This document shows positions 25,492 to 36,400 of a DNA stretch of 64,000 nucleotides, one piece after another. This DNA comes from Parasphingorhabdus sp. SCSIO 66989 (GTDB taxonomy: Bacteria; Pseudomonadota; Alphaproteobacteria; Sphingomonadales; Sphingomonadaceae): the NCBI RefSeq assembly GCF_032852305.1, contig NZ_CP136594.1:310001-374000 (forward strand), read 5' to 3'. The translations under genes were made by a program, and so were the position numbers. Position 1 is the first letter of the stretch; each line of letters starts with the position of its first letter. The notes under the pieces were generated by a model. It made no database searches, was not told the origin of the DNA, and worked only from the letters and a program-made list of their open reading frames with translations.

Positions 25492-27059
25492 GCATCAAGG
25501 CCGAATTCGGAGAACGCCTCGTCAAACGCGTCTTTGAAACGTTGGAGCATGGGCATTTTTCGGCTGATTTCGACAACGCTGAATTCAGGCTTCATTTGCT
25601 TGAGCTGATCCGCCAATTCCATCCCGCGCTCCTTATGGTCAGCTTGATGATAGGTCAGAAGCGCCATGGCATAGGTCGGCATGATGGCCTTGGGCGAAGC
25701 TATGGCACGCTCTGCATGTTCAATGGCCTCTTCGGCGCGGCCAAGTTGGAGCAGCGCGCCCATTTGCGTGGCCAGCCAGGTGTGCATATTGGGGTCTAGC
25801 GGACTGAGCGCGATGGCTTCGGAATTGGCATCGATGCTGGCCTCTGCCTCACCCAGTAGCATGTGCAGGCCAGCCAGATTGGTGAGCGCTGCGGTCGAGC
25901 TGGGCGCGACCTTGAGAGCGTGCCTGAACTGGTCCTTCGCGGTGTCGATCCGCCCGGTAAACCAGCTCGCGCGGCCCATGGATACCAGCACGGAAGGGTC
26001 ACCGGGATCAATCTGTTCGGCTTGCTTTGCCGCCTCGATCATCCCGGTCAATTCCGCTGCTTTCTGGTCGAGCTCCAGCTGGAGCGTGCGCAGCCAGCGG
26101 GTGTGCACCAGCCCGGTATAGCCGCGCGCGAAACGCGGGTCGAATTCGATACAGCGCGAGAAATCGGCAAGCGCGCCATCCAGGTTTTGCGTGTTATGGC
26201 CGAGCACCTTGGCGAGACCATTATGATATACGCCCCAGGCATCCAGGCTATTCGGGTTCTTCAGTCGGGCCTGGGCAATTTCATGATCGGTGATCCTGCG
26301 ATCAAGCTCGCTGGCAATGCGCGAGACGATTTCCTGACGCAATTCATGCGCGCCGGTGATTTTGGTGGTGAAGCTGTCGCGCCAAAGGATCGTCTCGCCA
26401 ACAGTCTCTGCCAGTTCGACGGTGATCCGCAGCTTGTCGCCCTCATCTCTGACCTCGCCCGAGAGGCAATAGCGCACCTGCAACTCGCGTCCGATCTCTG
26501 TCAGGCTGTGCTGATAGGATGGAAAGCGGAAGGTCGATCCGCGTGCGATGACGAACAGCCAGCGGAGATTGGTGAGTTCAGAGATTATATCATCGGGAAG
26601 TGCATCAGAGACGGCGACTTGTTCTGGCGACCCGGAGCTTTGCTTGAAAGGCAGCACCGCGATTGATGGCCGCCCTCTGGTCTGCTCCTTTTGGCCAGCT
26701 GCCTCCTCTGCCCGATCCGCCAATGTGATGCGTGCGCTATCAAGCTCCACCTCGCCGACAAATTGCACCCCCTTGCCATAAACCGTGCGCACAGGATTTG
26801 GTCGCTTGGCGCTGGCGAGCGCGCGGCGCAGATCGCTGAGCCGCGCGGTCAGCGTGTGATCGGCCACAAGATGGTCGGGCCAGGCGGCCTTTGCCAGCTC
26901 CTCGCGTGTGCAAACGCGATGCCGATTGTCGATCAGATGCGCCAGCATGGCGCGCACGGTGGCAGGCAGCGCGACAATATCGCCCTTGCGCCGCAGCTCG
27001 CGATTGATCGGCGAGAACTCAAACTCATGAAAACGATAGCGCACCAGCACGTCACCCAA
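25488..27059 (-). CDS. Winged-helix transcriptional regulator with TPR domain
   Basis: A 523-residue one-component regulator. Residues about 5-105 form an OmpR/PhoB-type winged helix (YRFHEFEFSPINRELRRKGDIVALPATVRAMLAHLIDN, WPDHLVADHTLTARLSDLRRAL, VRTVYGKGVQFVGEV). Residues about 130-250 are a TolB-like/adenylate-cyclase-associated segment (SIAVLPFKQSSG, DALPDDIISELTNLRWLFVIARGS). The rest are TPR units. No membrane helix is obvious, unlike CadC. It starts 403 bases from the divergent giant adhesin gene, which makes it the best candidate for the adhesin regulator. The stop codon lies within the MITE-like element at its 3' end. Confidence 0.85.
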   Translation of the reverse strand: MGDVLVRYRFHEFEFSPINRELRRKGDIVALPATVRAMLAHLIDNRHRVCTREELAKAAWPDHLVADHTLTARLSDLRRALASAKRPNPVRTVYGKGVQFVGEVELDSARITLADRAEEAAGQKEQTRGRPSIAVLPFKQSSGSPEQVAVSDALPDDIISELTNLRWLFVIARGSTFRFPSYQHSLTEIGRELQVRYCLSGEVRDEGDKLRITVELAETVGETILWRDSFTTKITGAHELRQEIVSRIASELDRRITDHEIAQARLKNPNSLDAWGVYHNGLAKVLGHNTQNLDGALADFSRCIEFDPRFARGYTGLVHTRWLRTLQLELDQKAAELTGMIEAAKQAEQIDPGDPSVLVSMGRASWFTGRIDTAKDQFRHALKVAPSSTAALTNLAGLHMLLGEAEASIDANSEAIALSPLDPNMHTWLATQMGALLQLGRAEEAIEHAERAIASPKAIMPTYAMALLTYHQADHKERGMELADQLKQMKPEFSVVEISRKMPMLQRFKDAFDEAFSEFGLDA

Positions 27060-27191
27060 ATGTCAGATTGCTGCCGCCCAATCGATGGCGGCATGCAATT
27101 TTGGAGGTTCTTGGGAGGTTTATCCCAATCCCTCATAAATATGAAGTGATTAGCAGGAATCCGTCGCCTCCATTAGCGCCTATTTTACCGC

Positions 27192-27235
27192 GCGTTAACG
27201 AGAGAGACTTGCGTTAAAGGTTGAAATATAACGCG
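27192..27235. promoter_or_regulatory. Candidate operator: repeated GCGTTAA boxes
   Basis: GCGTTAA occurs at 27192 and 27211 in the same orientation, 19 bases apart (about two helical turns), and an inverted AACGCG follows at 27230. The boxes lie in the 402-base gap between the winged-helix regulator and the adhesin, a suitable place for the regulator to bind. OmpR-type proteins commonly bind tandem direct repeats. No other clear structure is seen in 27060-27461 apart from the AGGAG ribosome site before the adhesin ATG. Confidence 0.35.
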
Positions 27236-27461
27236 TTTTTTTGAATTCTCCGCTTGTGACATCTGTAAAACCTGCAACGGTTTGCACAAGAGTGATGGAA
27301 GGCGGGGAAGAGATGATGAGCCTGGGTCCAGGCGTATTTTACCGCAGGGCTTGTCCCAGCCTGTCACGCGCCGCGATGCGCGCGCCTTCATCAACCACGC
27401 AACGCACGCAAAAATCTTTTCGGTCGCCCGTGTCGCGCCAAGAAAACAGGAGTATTACCCC

Positions 27462-30400
27462 ATGAGGAACATCCGCAATTCGCTTTTGCTCAGCACCATA
27501 TTGACGGCGGGCACCACCACGCTGCTGATCACGCCGCAGGAAGCGAGGGCGGAGGATTGTATCCTCGACACCAATGGCGATGGCACCGCAAATGGTACCG
27601 GCGGGGCCAACAGCGCCAGCGGCAGTGGCCGTCTTGCCTGTGGTCCAAACGCAATCGCCAGCGGCTCAGCGAGCACCGCAGTTGGCCCCAGAGCCGAGGC
27701 ATCGGGCACCGACTCGGTGGCCATTGGCGGCGATGGCGGCGACGCTGATGATGAAGGCGCGCTTGCTGCGGGAAACCAGTCTACTGCGCTGGGCAACGAG
27801 GCCAAGGCTTATGACAATGGCGCAACGGCTATAGGGTTTGACGCGCGGGCAGGCAGCAATGATGGGAACCCGGGCAACGCCATCAACGCCACCGCCATCG
27901 GCAATGCGGCCAGAGCGTCAGCCACTTCGTCCACCGCATTAGGGCAAGGCGCTGTTGCCAGCGGTGTGCGCTCCAGCGCCTTTGGCGCAAACGCGTCCGC
28001 TACCGCGCCCGATACCACAGCCAGCGGCCAGAACGCCCAGGCTATCGGGCAACGCTCAAGCGCCTTTGGCGTGGGCTCGTTAGCGGGGCGCGATGATGCC
28101 ACTGCCATCGGTCAAGGCGCGCGGGCTGCGGGCTTTAATGGAACAACAGCAGTCGGCACAGGTGCGAACGCCACGGGCAATGAAAGCACCGCGATTGGCT
28201 TCAATTCGGTGGCGAACTTACGTGCCACCGCTCTGGGAAATGGTGCACAGGCAAGCCGTGGGGGGTCCACCGCGATTGGAAGCGCTGCTGTTTCGAGCGG
28301 CCTTAACTCTATCGCTATCGGACAAGGTGCCAATGCCAGCGGTGACCAATCATTCGCTGCAGGGCAGGGGACCATAGCCGATTTCAACGACACGACTGCG
28401 ATTGGGCACAGCGCCGATGTGGGGGCGATCAATGCCACGGCGCTGGGTGCCAATGCGAATGCGGGCGGGCAAAGTGCGATCTCCATAGGTACAAGAAGCG
28501 CAGCGACCGGCGAGAACTCGGTCGCAATTGGCGGCGACGGAACCGACGGAGGGAACCAGGGTTCGATCGCATCGGGTGCCAATTCCGTTGCACTTGGAGG
28601 CGATTCCCAAGCCAATGGCGAGGACGCCACCGCTATTGGCGCAGGTGCGCAGGCAGCGGCGTTCGGCACCGCATTTGGCCGCCTCGCCATTTCCAGCGCC
28701 AGCGAGGCACTCGCAATCGGCCAGAACAGCGATGCAACCGCAGTCACCGCGACCGCTGTGGGCACCGACGCGCAGGCCACAGCCATTGGCGCGGTGTCGC
28801 TGGGCCGCCAGGCCAACGCTTCGGGCACCAACGCTCTGGCATTGGGTCGCTCAAGCGTGGCCAATCAGACCGGTTCCATCGCCATTGGTGGCGACGGTAA
28901 CGATACTGGGAATGAGGGTGCGCAGGCCACCGGGGACGCGGCCATTGCTCTCGGCATGGACGCCACAGCGAGCGGCAACAATGCCACCGCAATCGGCAAT
29001 AGCGCCGCTGCTGCGGGTGTAGATGGCATCGCAATAGGCAGAGGCTCCGGCATTGGCACCTCCGGCCCCGACAATATCGCCAGTGGCAGAAATTCGGGCC
29101 GGGCTGTCGATGGCAGCTTCAATATCGCCAGTGGCTATTCCGCAGGCAGAAATATCACAGGTATCGCCAATACCGCCATCGGCATAAATTCCGGCAGAGA
29201 TGTTGTTGGCAGTTCCAACATCGCTTTTGGTCCCGACGCAGGCCGCGATGTCGACGGCGGCTATAATACGGCCATCGGGGAAGGCGCAGGCAGATATATT
29301 GACGGAAACTACAACCACGCCTCCGGCTATTATGCGGGTCGGAACGTTACTGGAAACACCAATATTGCCAATGGCAATTTCGCTGGCGGTAGTATTTCGG
29401 GCAGCAGGAATATCGCTATCGGCAGACTTGCAGGCACCAATGGTTCGGGCGCTGGTCCCACGCTGAATATCGACCGCACGGTTGCCATTGGCGATGCGGC
29501 CATAGCCAGAGCCGATGACGCGGTTGCATTGGGTGCAGGCTCTATAGCGGATACCGCGAATACCGTTTCGGTCGGCGCGGCCGGTTCGGAACGCCGCATC
29601 GTCAATGTCGCGGATGGCACGACCGACACCGACGCCGCCACTGTGGGCCAGCTCAACGCCGCGATTGCGGGAGCGGGCGGGGGTTCGATCTATCTCGACG
29701 TCGATTCAACCACTGCAGCGGCCAGCGCAGGCGGCACCGGCGCGATTGCCATTGGCGGCGACAGCACCGCAGGAGATTCGCGCGCCATTGCCATTGGCGA
29801 AGACAGCAACGCCAGCGCCGAAGACACAACGGCCCTTGGCGCGGGCGCACAAGCCAGCTTCGGCGAATCCACCGCTATCGGCAGCGGCGCGCAAGCAGTT
29901 CGCTTTGGCAGCGCCTTGGGCTTCAATTCGGAAGCGGGCGCACAGGGTTCCGTCGCCATCGGGGCAAACACGCGCGCCCTGGCAGGTAACGCCATAGGGA
30001 TAGGCAATGGCGCTGTGGCCGCTGGTACGGCCGGAGTCGCGATCGGCAATAATGCAGGTATTGGCACCACGGGTGCGGGCAATGTCGCCAGCGGCGAAGC
30101 TGCGGGTCAGGATGTCGATGGCAATGGCAACATAGCCGGTGGCCGTTTTGCCGGCGGAAGTGTCACTGGTGATGCCAATATTGCCTTTGGCACCACTTCC
30201 GGCACCAATGTCTCAGGCAGCTACAATATTGCCACTGGCACATTTGCAGGCCAGAGCGTGACAGGCGACTATAACTTTGCCAGCGGCAGATATGCCGGAC
30301 TCGCTGTCTTGGGCGATCACAATATTGCCAATGGCTATTCTGCTGGCAGAAATGTTACCGGAAACGATAATATTTCCAGTGGTTATTCTGCAGGTAGAAA

Positions 30401-33400
30401 CATCTCCGGCGATAGCAATATCGCTTTAGGCAGAAATGCAGGCACCAATTCTCCGGGCGGTGCCACGCTGAATATTAACCGCACAGTTGCCCTTGGTGAT
30501 GAGGCTGTCGCCAGCGCTGATGATGCGGTTGCCATTGGTTCAGGAGCGCGAGCAAGCGGCCAGTCATCAGTGGTCATTGGCGATAGTGCCTTTTCTTCAA
30601 GTGATGGTGGCGTGTCGATAGGCAATGCTGCTGGCGCCAACAGCACAGGTGAAGTCAATATCGCAACCGGCGCAGGTGCGGGCAGCTCTGTTTCCGGGGG
30701 GTATAATCTCGCCAGCGGCGTCTCTGCCGGCACACGCGTTACCGGCTATAATAATATTGCACTGGGCAGATCAGCCGGCCGTTTAGTCGATGGCGAGAAT
30801 AATATTGCCAGCGGATATGCGGCAGGGCTTGCGGTTGACGGCAACCGCAATATTGCCAGCGGTGTCGATGCCGGTGGGTCAGTGACGGGAGATGACAATA
30901 TCGCCACGGGCATCAGAGCAGGCACCAATGTCGCAGGCAATAGCAATATCGCCATCGGTAGCCTTGCAGGTACCAATGGCTCGGGCGGTGCGACGCTGAA
31001 TATTAACCGCACGGTTGCCCTTGGTGATCAGGCCGTTGCCCGCGCCGATAATGCGGTTGCTCTGGGCGCTGGCTCTATAGCCGATACTGCGAACACGGTT
31101 TCGGTCGGGTCCTCCGGCAGCGAGCGCCGCATTGTCAACGTCGCCGATGCGACGGGCGATAATGACGCGGTTAACCTGAGCCAGCTCAACGCCGCGATTG
31201 CCGGTGCGGGCGGTGGATCGATCTATCTCGATGTGAACTCCACCGGCGCAGCCGCCAATGCTTCGGGAGCTGATGCCGTCGCGATTGGGTCCAATGCGCG
31301 CGCAACAAACACGGATACGATTGCGATCGGCCGAGATGCTGAGGCCAATAGCGACAGAGTGATCGCCCTCGGCGCGGAATCGGTGGCCAGCGGCGCGCGA
31401 AGCACCGCGATTGGCAACCAAGCCAATGCCTCTGACGAGGGGAGTCTTGCGGTTGGTTTTCGATCCGATGCCTCTGGATTTGGCAGCGTGGCGCTGGGCG
31501 GTACGAACGGAGGCGCGGATGGCGCGCAGGCCAGCGGGGAATCGTCCACCGCCGTCGGCTCCGCCTCGTTGGCGAGCGGGGAATTGTCCTCGGCCTTTGG
31601 CAGCGGATCCGAAGCAAGCGGAGAACTCTCCCTAGCAGTTGGTGCCCTTGCCGATGCCTCAGCCAACAACGCGACCGCCTTGGGTGCCAATGCGTTCGCC
31701 ATGGCAAGCAACGCCACCGCCGTGGGACGAAACGCCAACGCCAGCGGGACCAGTTCGGTCGCGGTCGGCGCGAATTCCGTCGCCAGCGAGGGCGGCGCCG
31801 TCGCGCTGGGCCGCAACGCCAACGCTTCGGGTGTTCAAGCTCTCGCTTTGGGGCAGTCAGCCACAGCCAATCAGCAAGGAACGATCGCCTTGGGCGGCGG
31901 CTCTGTTGCAAGCGGAATTGAGAGCATTGCGATCGGTCGCCAGTCCGACGCCACAGAGAACGGGAGCGTAGCCATCGGCGGCGATAGCGATTCTAGCGGT
32001 GACGGCGCCCAAGCCACGGGCGAGCTTGCCACGGCCATCGGCTCCGATGCGGTGGCGAGCGGCGAATTGTCATCCGCCTTGGGACATCTCGCTACGGCAA
32101 GTGGGGTCACTTCCTTGGCGTTGGGTCAAGACTCCAGAGCGACCGACACTAGCGCCGTCGCGGTGGGTCCCACCGCCCGCGCAACCGCTCGCAACAGCGT
32201 GGCGCTTGGCGCTGGGTCCCGGGCCGATCAGGCGAACACGGTTTCGGTGGGCTCCGCAACCAATCAACGCCGCATCGTCAACGTCGCGGACGGCACAGGC
32301 GATAATGACGCGGCAACCGTGGGCCAGCTTAACGCGGTGTCGAGCGTTGCCGATGCCAACAGCGCTGAACTGGCGTACTTCGATGTGAACTCAATCGGCG
32401 CAGCGGCCAGCGCTACAGCAACGAACGCGATCGCAGTAGGACCTGGATCTCAGGCAGTCGGCGTCAATTCTTTGGCGCTTGGAAACGCAGCCGGAGCCAG
32501 TGGTGCGGAATCGATAGCCCTCGGCGGCATTGCCGCCGCCGTCGCCGATGGCAGCATAGCCATTGGCGGCGATGGCGATTTTGATGGCGACGGCACACTG
32601 GCTTCGGGAGAGCAATCGACCGCGATTGGGTCCGATTCTTTGGCGAGTGGGGAACGCTCGGTTGCCTTGGGCAGCGAGGCGGTTTCGAGCGGGGAGAGCA
32701 CGGTTGCGGTCGGTGCGAATTCTGCCGCCAGTGGAGCCGGGGCAGCCGCACTGGGCCGCAACGCCAACGCTTCGGGCCTTCAAGCTCTTGCTTTGGGGCA
32801 GAACTCCAGAGCGACGAACTTCAGCTCTGTTGCGCTGGGGTCAAATGCCCGCGCAACCGTCAACAGCAGCGTTGCTCTCGGGGCGAGTTCTGTAGCCGAT
32901 CAAGCCAACACCGTCTCGGTCGGCTCGCCTGGTTTCGAACGCCGCATCGTCAACGTCGCGGACGGCACAGGCGATAATGATGTGGCAACCGTGGGCCAGT
33001 TGAACGCCGCCATCAGCGGCGCGGGCTTTGCCGGCAGCGACTATGTCGTCGTCAACTCCACCGGCACAGCGGCCAGCGCGACCGGCACCGATGCAATTGC
33101 CATTGGTCAGGAAGCGGTGGCGAGCGGCCCGGTAGCGCTCGCTATCGGACGCGGAGCCGATGCGACCCAGTCCCAATCGGTTGCGCTGGGTGCCTCCGCA
33201 GAAGCCTTGGGCGGCGGTTCAACCGCTGTCGGCTTCAGCGCGGAAGCAACCGAGGGTGACGCAACCGCCATCGGCAATGCGGCCGAAGCCTTGGGCGCGG
33301 ATGCCACGGCAGTCGGCGCAGGCTCGGCGGCCTTTGCTGACAGTGTCGGGGTGGGCGCAGGCGCTCAGGCCCAGAATGAGCGCGCCATTGCTGTGGGGCG

Positions 33401-36400
33401 CACCGTGGTTGCCGCTGGTGAAGGCGCGATTGCGATTGGCAGCGATGGTAATGACGTCGACTTTCCTTCTGATCCCAATATCGAGATCGGTGCGCAGGCC
33501 ATAGGTGACTATGCCATCGCGCTGGGGGCGGATGCGGTCGCCCTGGGCGAAAGCTCCATCGCCACGGGTGATGGCGCGTCTGCGGCCGGGCTCGATTCCA
33601 TTGCCATTGGCACCTTTTCCACCGCGACCAATGTCGACAGCGTTGCGATAGGCTTTAACGCGCTCGCCGATGGCGATTTCGCGGTCGCCTTTGGCTCAGA
33701 AAGCCTGGCATCGGGTGAAGATGCGGTGGCCTTGGGCGCGCAGGCCGTTGCCCTTGCTGATGACGCCATAGCGATTGGCGATGACAGTCTGGTCGAGGGC
33801 GATAACGGCATTGCCATTGGCGATGATGCCAGGGCGCTGGCCGCCGATGGGGTGGCGATAGGCGAAAGCGCCTTTATTGATACCACTGCGCAAAACAGCC
33901 TGGCCTTCGGTAAAGACGCATCGGCAACAGCGGCCAATGCGGTGGCGCTGGGGGCTGGCTCGGTCGCTGATCAGGCGGATACGGTCTCTGTGGGTGCCAG
34001 TGGCGCTGAACGTCGTATCGTCAATGTTGCTGACGGCAGCGCAGCAACGGATGCAGCGACTGTCGGCCAGGTCGATACTGTAGCCACAGCAGCAGCAGCG
34101 GCACAGGGCGATGCAACACAGGCGCTGGCAAATGCGGCCGCAGCCCAATCGTCGGCTGATGGCGCTCAGGGTGATGCGACGCAGGCTTTGGCGGATGCGG
34201 CTTCTGCTCAGACAGCGGCAGATGCTAATGCGGACGAACTCGTCTTCTTCGCGGCCAATGGTGCAGGCGCGGCAAGCGTGACTGGTGCAAACTCGGTCGC
34301 TATCGGTGCCGGTTCGGTGGCTGATGAGGATAACACCGTTTCGGTTGGCGCGGCGGGTAGTGAGCGCCGTATTGTCAATGTTGCCGATGGCACCGCAGAT
34401 GCGGATGCAGCTACGGTCGGGCAGCTCAATACCGCCATCGCCAATGTCTCTGTCGGCGGTAATCCCTTTGTTGCGATCAACAGCACCGGTCTGGCCGCCA
34501 ATGCGAGCGGCGCAAATGCGGTGGCGATAGGGCAGGCAAGTGCAGCCTCGGGCGCAAATGCAGTGGCCTTGGGCGCGGACTCGGTTGCGGATCGCGATAA
34601 TAGCGTTTCTGTGGGTGCGGCCGGCAGCGAGCGGCAGATCACCAATCTCGCCGCTGGCACACAGGACAGCGATGCGGTCAATCTGGCGCAGCTGACTGCG
34701 GTGGGTGATGCAACTACCACCGCGCAAACTGCGGCCGATGCGGCGCAGAATGACGCGACACAGGCGCTGACAGATGCAGCCGCCGCGCAAGGTGATGCAA
34801 CACAGGCCCTTGCGGACGCAGCAACAGCGCAAACTGCGGCGGACGATGCCCAGACCGATGCCGATCAGGCTCTGTCCGATGCTTCGGATGCGCAAGCCAG
34901 TGCGGATGCAGCTCAGGACAGCGCCGATGCCAATGCCGAAGAGCTGGCCTATTTTGATGTCAACTCCACTGGCGCAGGCGCGGTGGCTTTCGGCACAGAT
35001 GGCATAGCCATCGGACAAAATGCACAGGTCGGCAATGGTGCCGTTAACGGCATTGCCCTCGGCAATGGCGCGATTGTCGGCGACAACATCACCAATGCGG
35101 TGGCGCTGGGCGCGGGATCGGTCGCCGATCGCAACAGCACTGTCTCTGTTGGCGCGGTGGGCAGCGAGCGGCAGATCGTCAATGTTGCAGCCGGAACGCA
35201 GGATACGGACGCGGTCAATCTGGCACAGCTGACGACCGTGGGCGATGCCGCCAGCACAGCGCAAACCGCCGCCGATGCGGCGCAAAATGATGCTACACAG
35301 GCGCTGGCCGATGCCGCCGGTGCGCAGGGCACTGCCGACACCGCTTTGGCCAATGCCGCCACCGCCCAAAGCTCTGCCGATCAGGCGCTCAGCGAGAATG
35401 TCACCCAAAATGGCCTGATCGCTGGCAACGCCGCCAGTGCGGCCGCGGCGCAAAACACGGCAGATCAGGCGCTTGCCGATGCGGCGACGGCGCAAGGCAC
35501 CGCTGATACGGCCCTGGCCAATGCCGCCACGGCGCAATCATCGGCCGATCAGGCATTGGCCGAAAATGTTGTGCAAGATGGCCTGATCGCCGCCAACGCC
35601 ACCAGTGCAGCCGCAGCGCAAAGCACTGCGGATCAGGCATTGGCGGACGCCGCGACTGCAAAGGGAACCGCGGATACGGCGTTGGCCAATGCCGCCGCTG
35701 CCCAATCATCAGCGGATCAGGCGCTCAGTGAGAATGTTGTGCAGGATGGCCTTATCGCCGCCAACACGGCAAGCGCAGCAGCTGCGCAAAACACCGCCGA
35801 TCAAGCACTGTCCGATGCTGCAACCGCGCAAGGGACGGCCAATACGGCCATATCCAATGCCGCGGCGGCACAGGCGCGAGCCGATCAGGCGTTTAACGAT
35901 GCCGCGACGGCGCAGCTAACAGCAGACGAGGCTCGGGTTGAGGCGCGCGACGCCATGATGGCCGCGACGCAGGCTGGTGTGGACAGTGCCGAAGCTCAGG
36001 CACAGGCCGATGCGGCGTTTCAACGTGCGGTTGAGGCGCAGGCCGATGCCGATCTGGCCCGCAACAATGCAATGCAGGCGCAGGTGGACGCCGATGCGGC
36101 CTTTGCGCTCGCCGAGAGCAACAGCGAGGAGCTGGAATATTTTGCGGTTAATTCAACTGAACCAGGCTCCAGCGCAACCGGCAGCGATGCAGTTGCCATC
36201 GGCCCACAAAGCACGGCATCGGGCGACCGCTCGGTGGCCATTGGTGCCATGGCCGAGGCCAGCAACGGCCAGTCGGTCTCCATCGGCTATAGCAATGTCG
36301 CCAGCGGCGATGGCGCGGTCGCTATCGGCAATCCCAATAGCGCCATCGGCACCGGAGCGGTGGCGCTGGGCGCAGGCAATAGTGCTACCGGCACCGGTGC

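Noticed and set aside
25054-25494. tRNA-Leu as attachment site of an integrated island
   Set aside because: No repeat of the tRNA 3' end and no integrase gene is present downstream; only the MITE-like element follows.
29073-30992. Regular 48-base periodicity that could suggest a CRISPR array
   Set aside because: Units are contiguous with no separate repeat and spacer, and every unit is in frame in the adhesin gene.
33696-35537. Open frame of over 600 codons on the minus strand inside the adhesin gene
   Set aside because: It mirrors the repetitive Ala/Gly-rich adhesin codons, is rich in Arg and Cys without any domain, and has no ribosome site. It is a shadow of the plus-strand gene.
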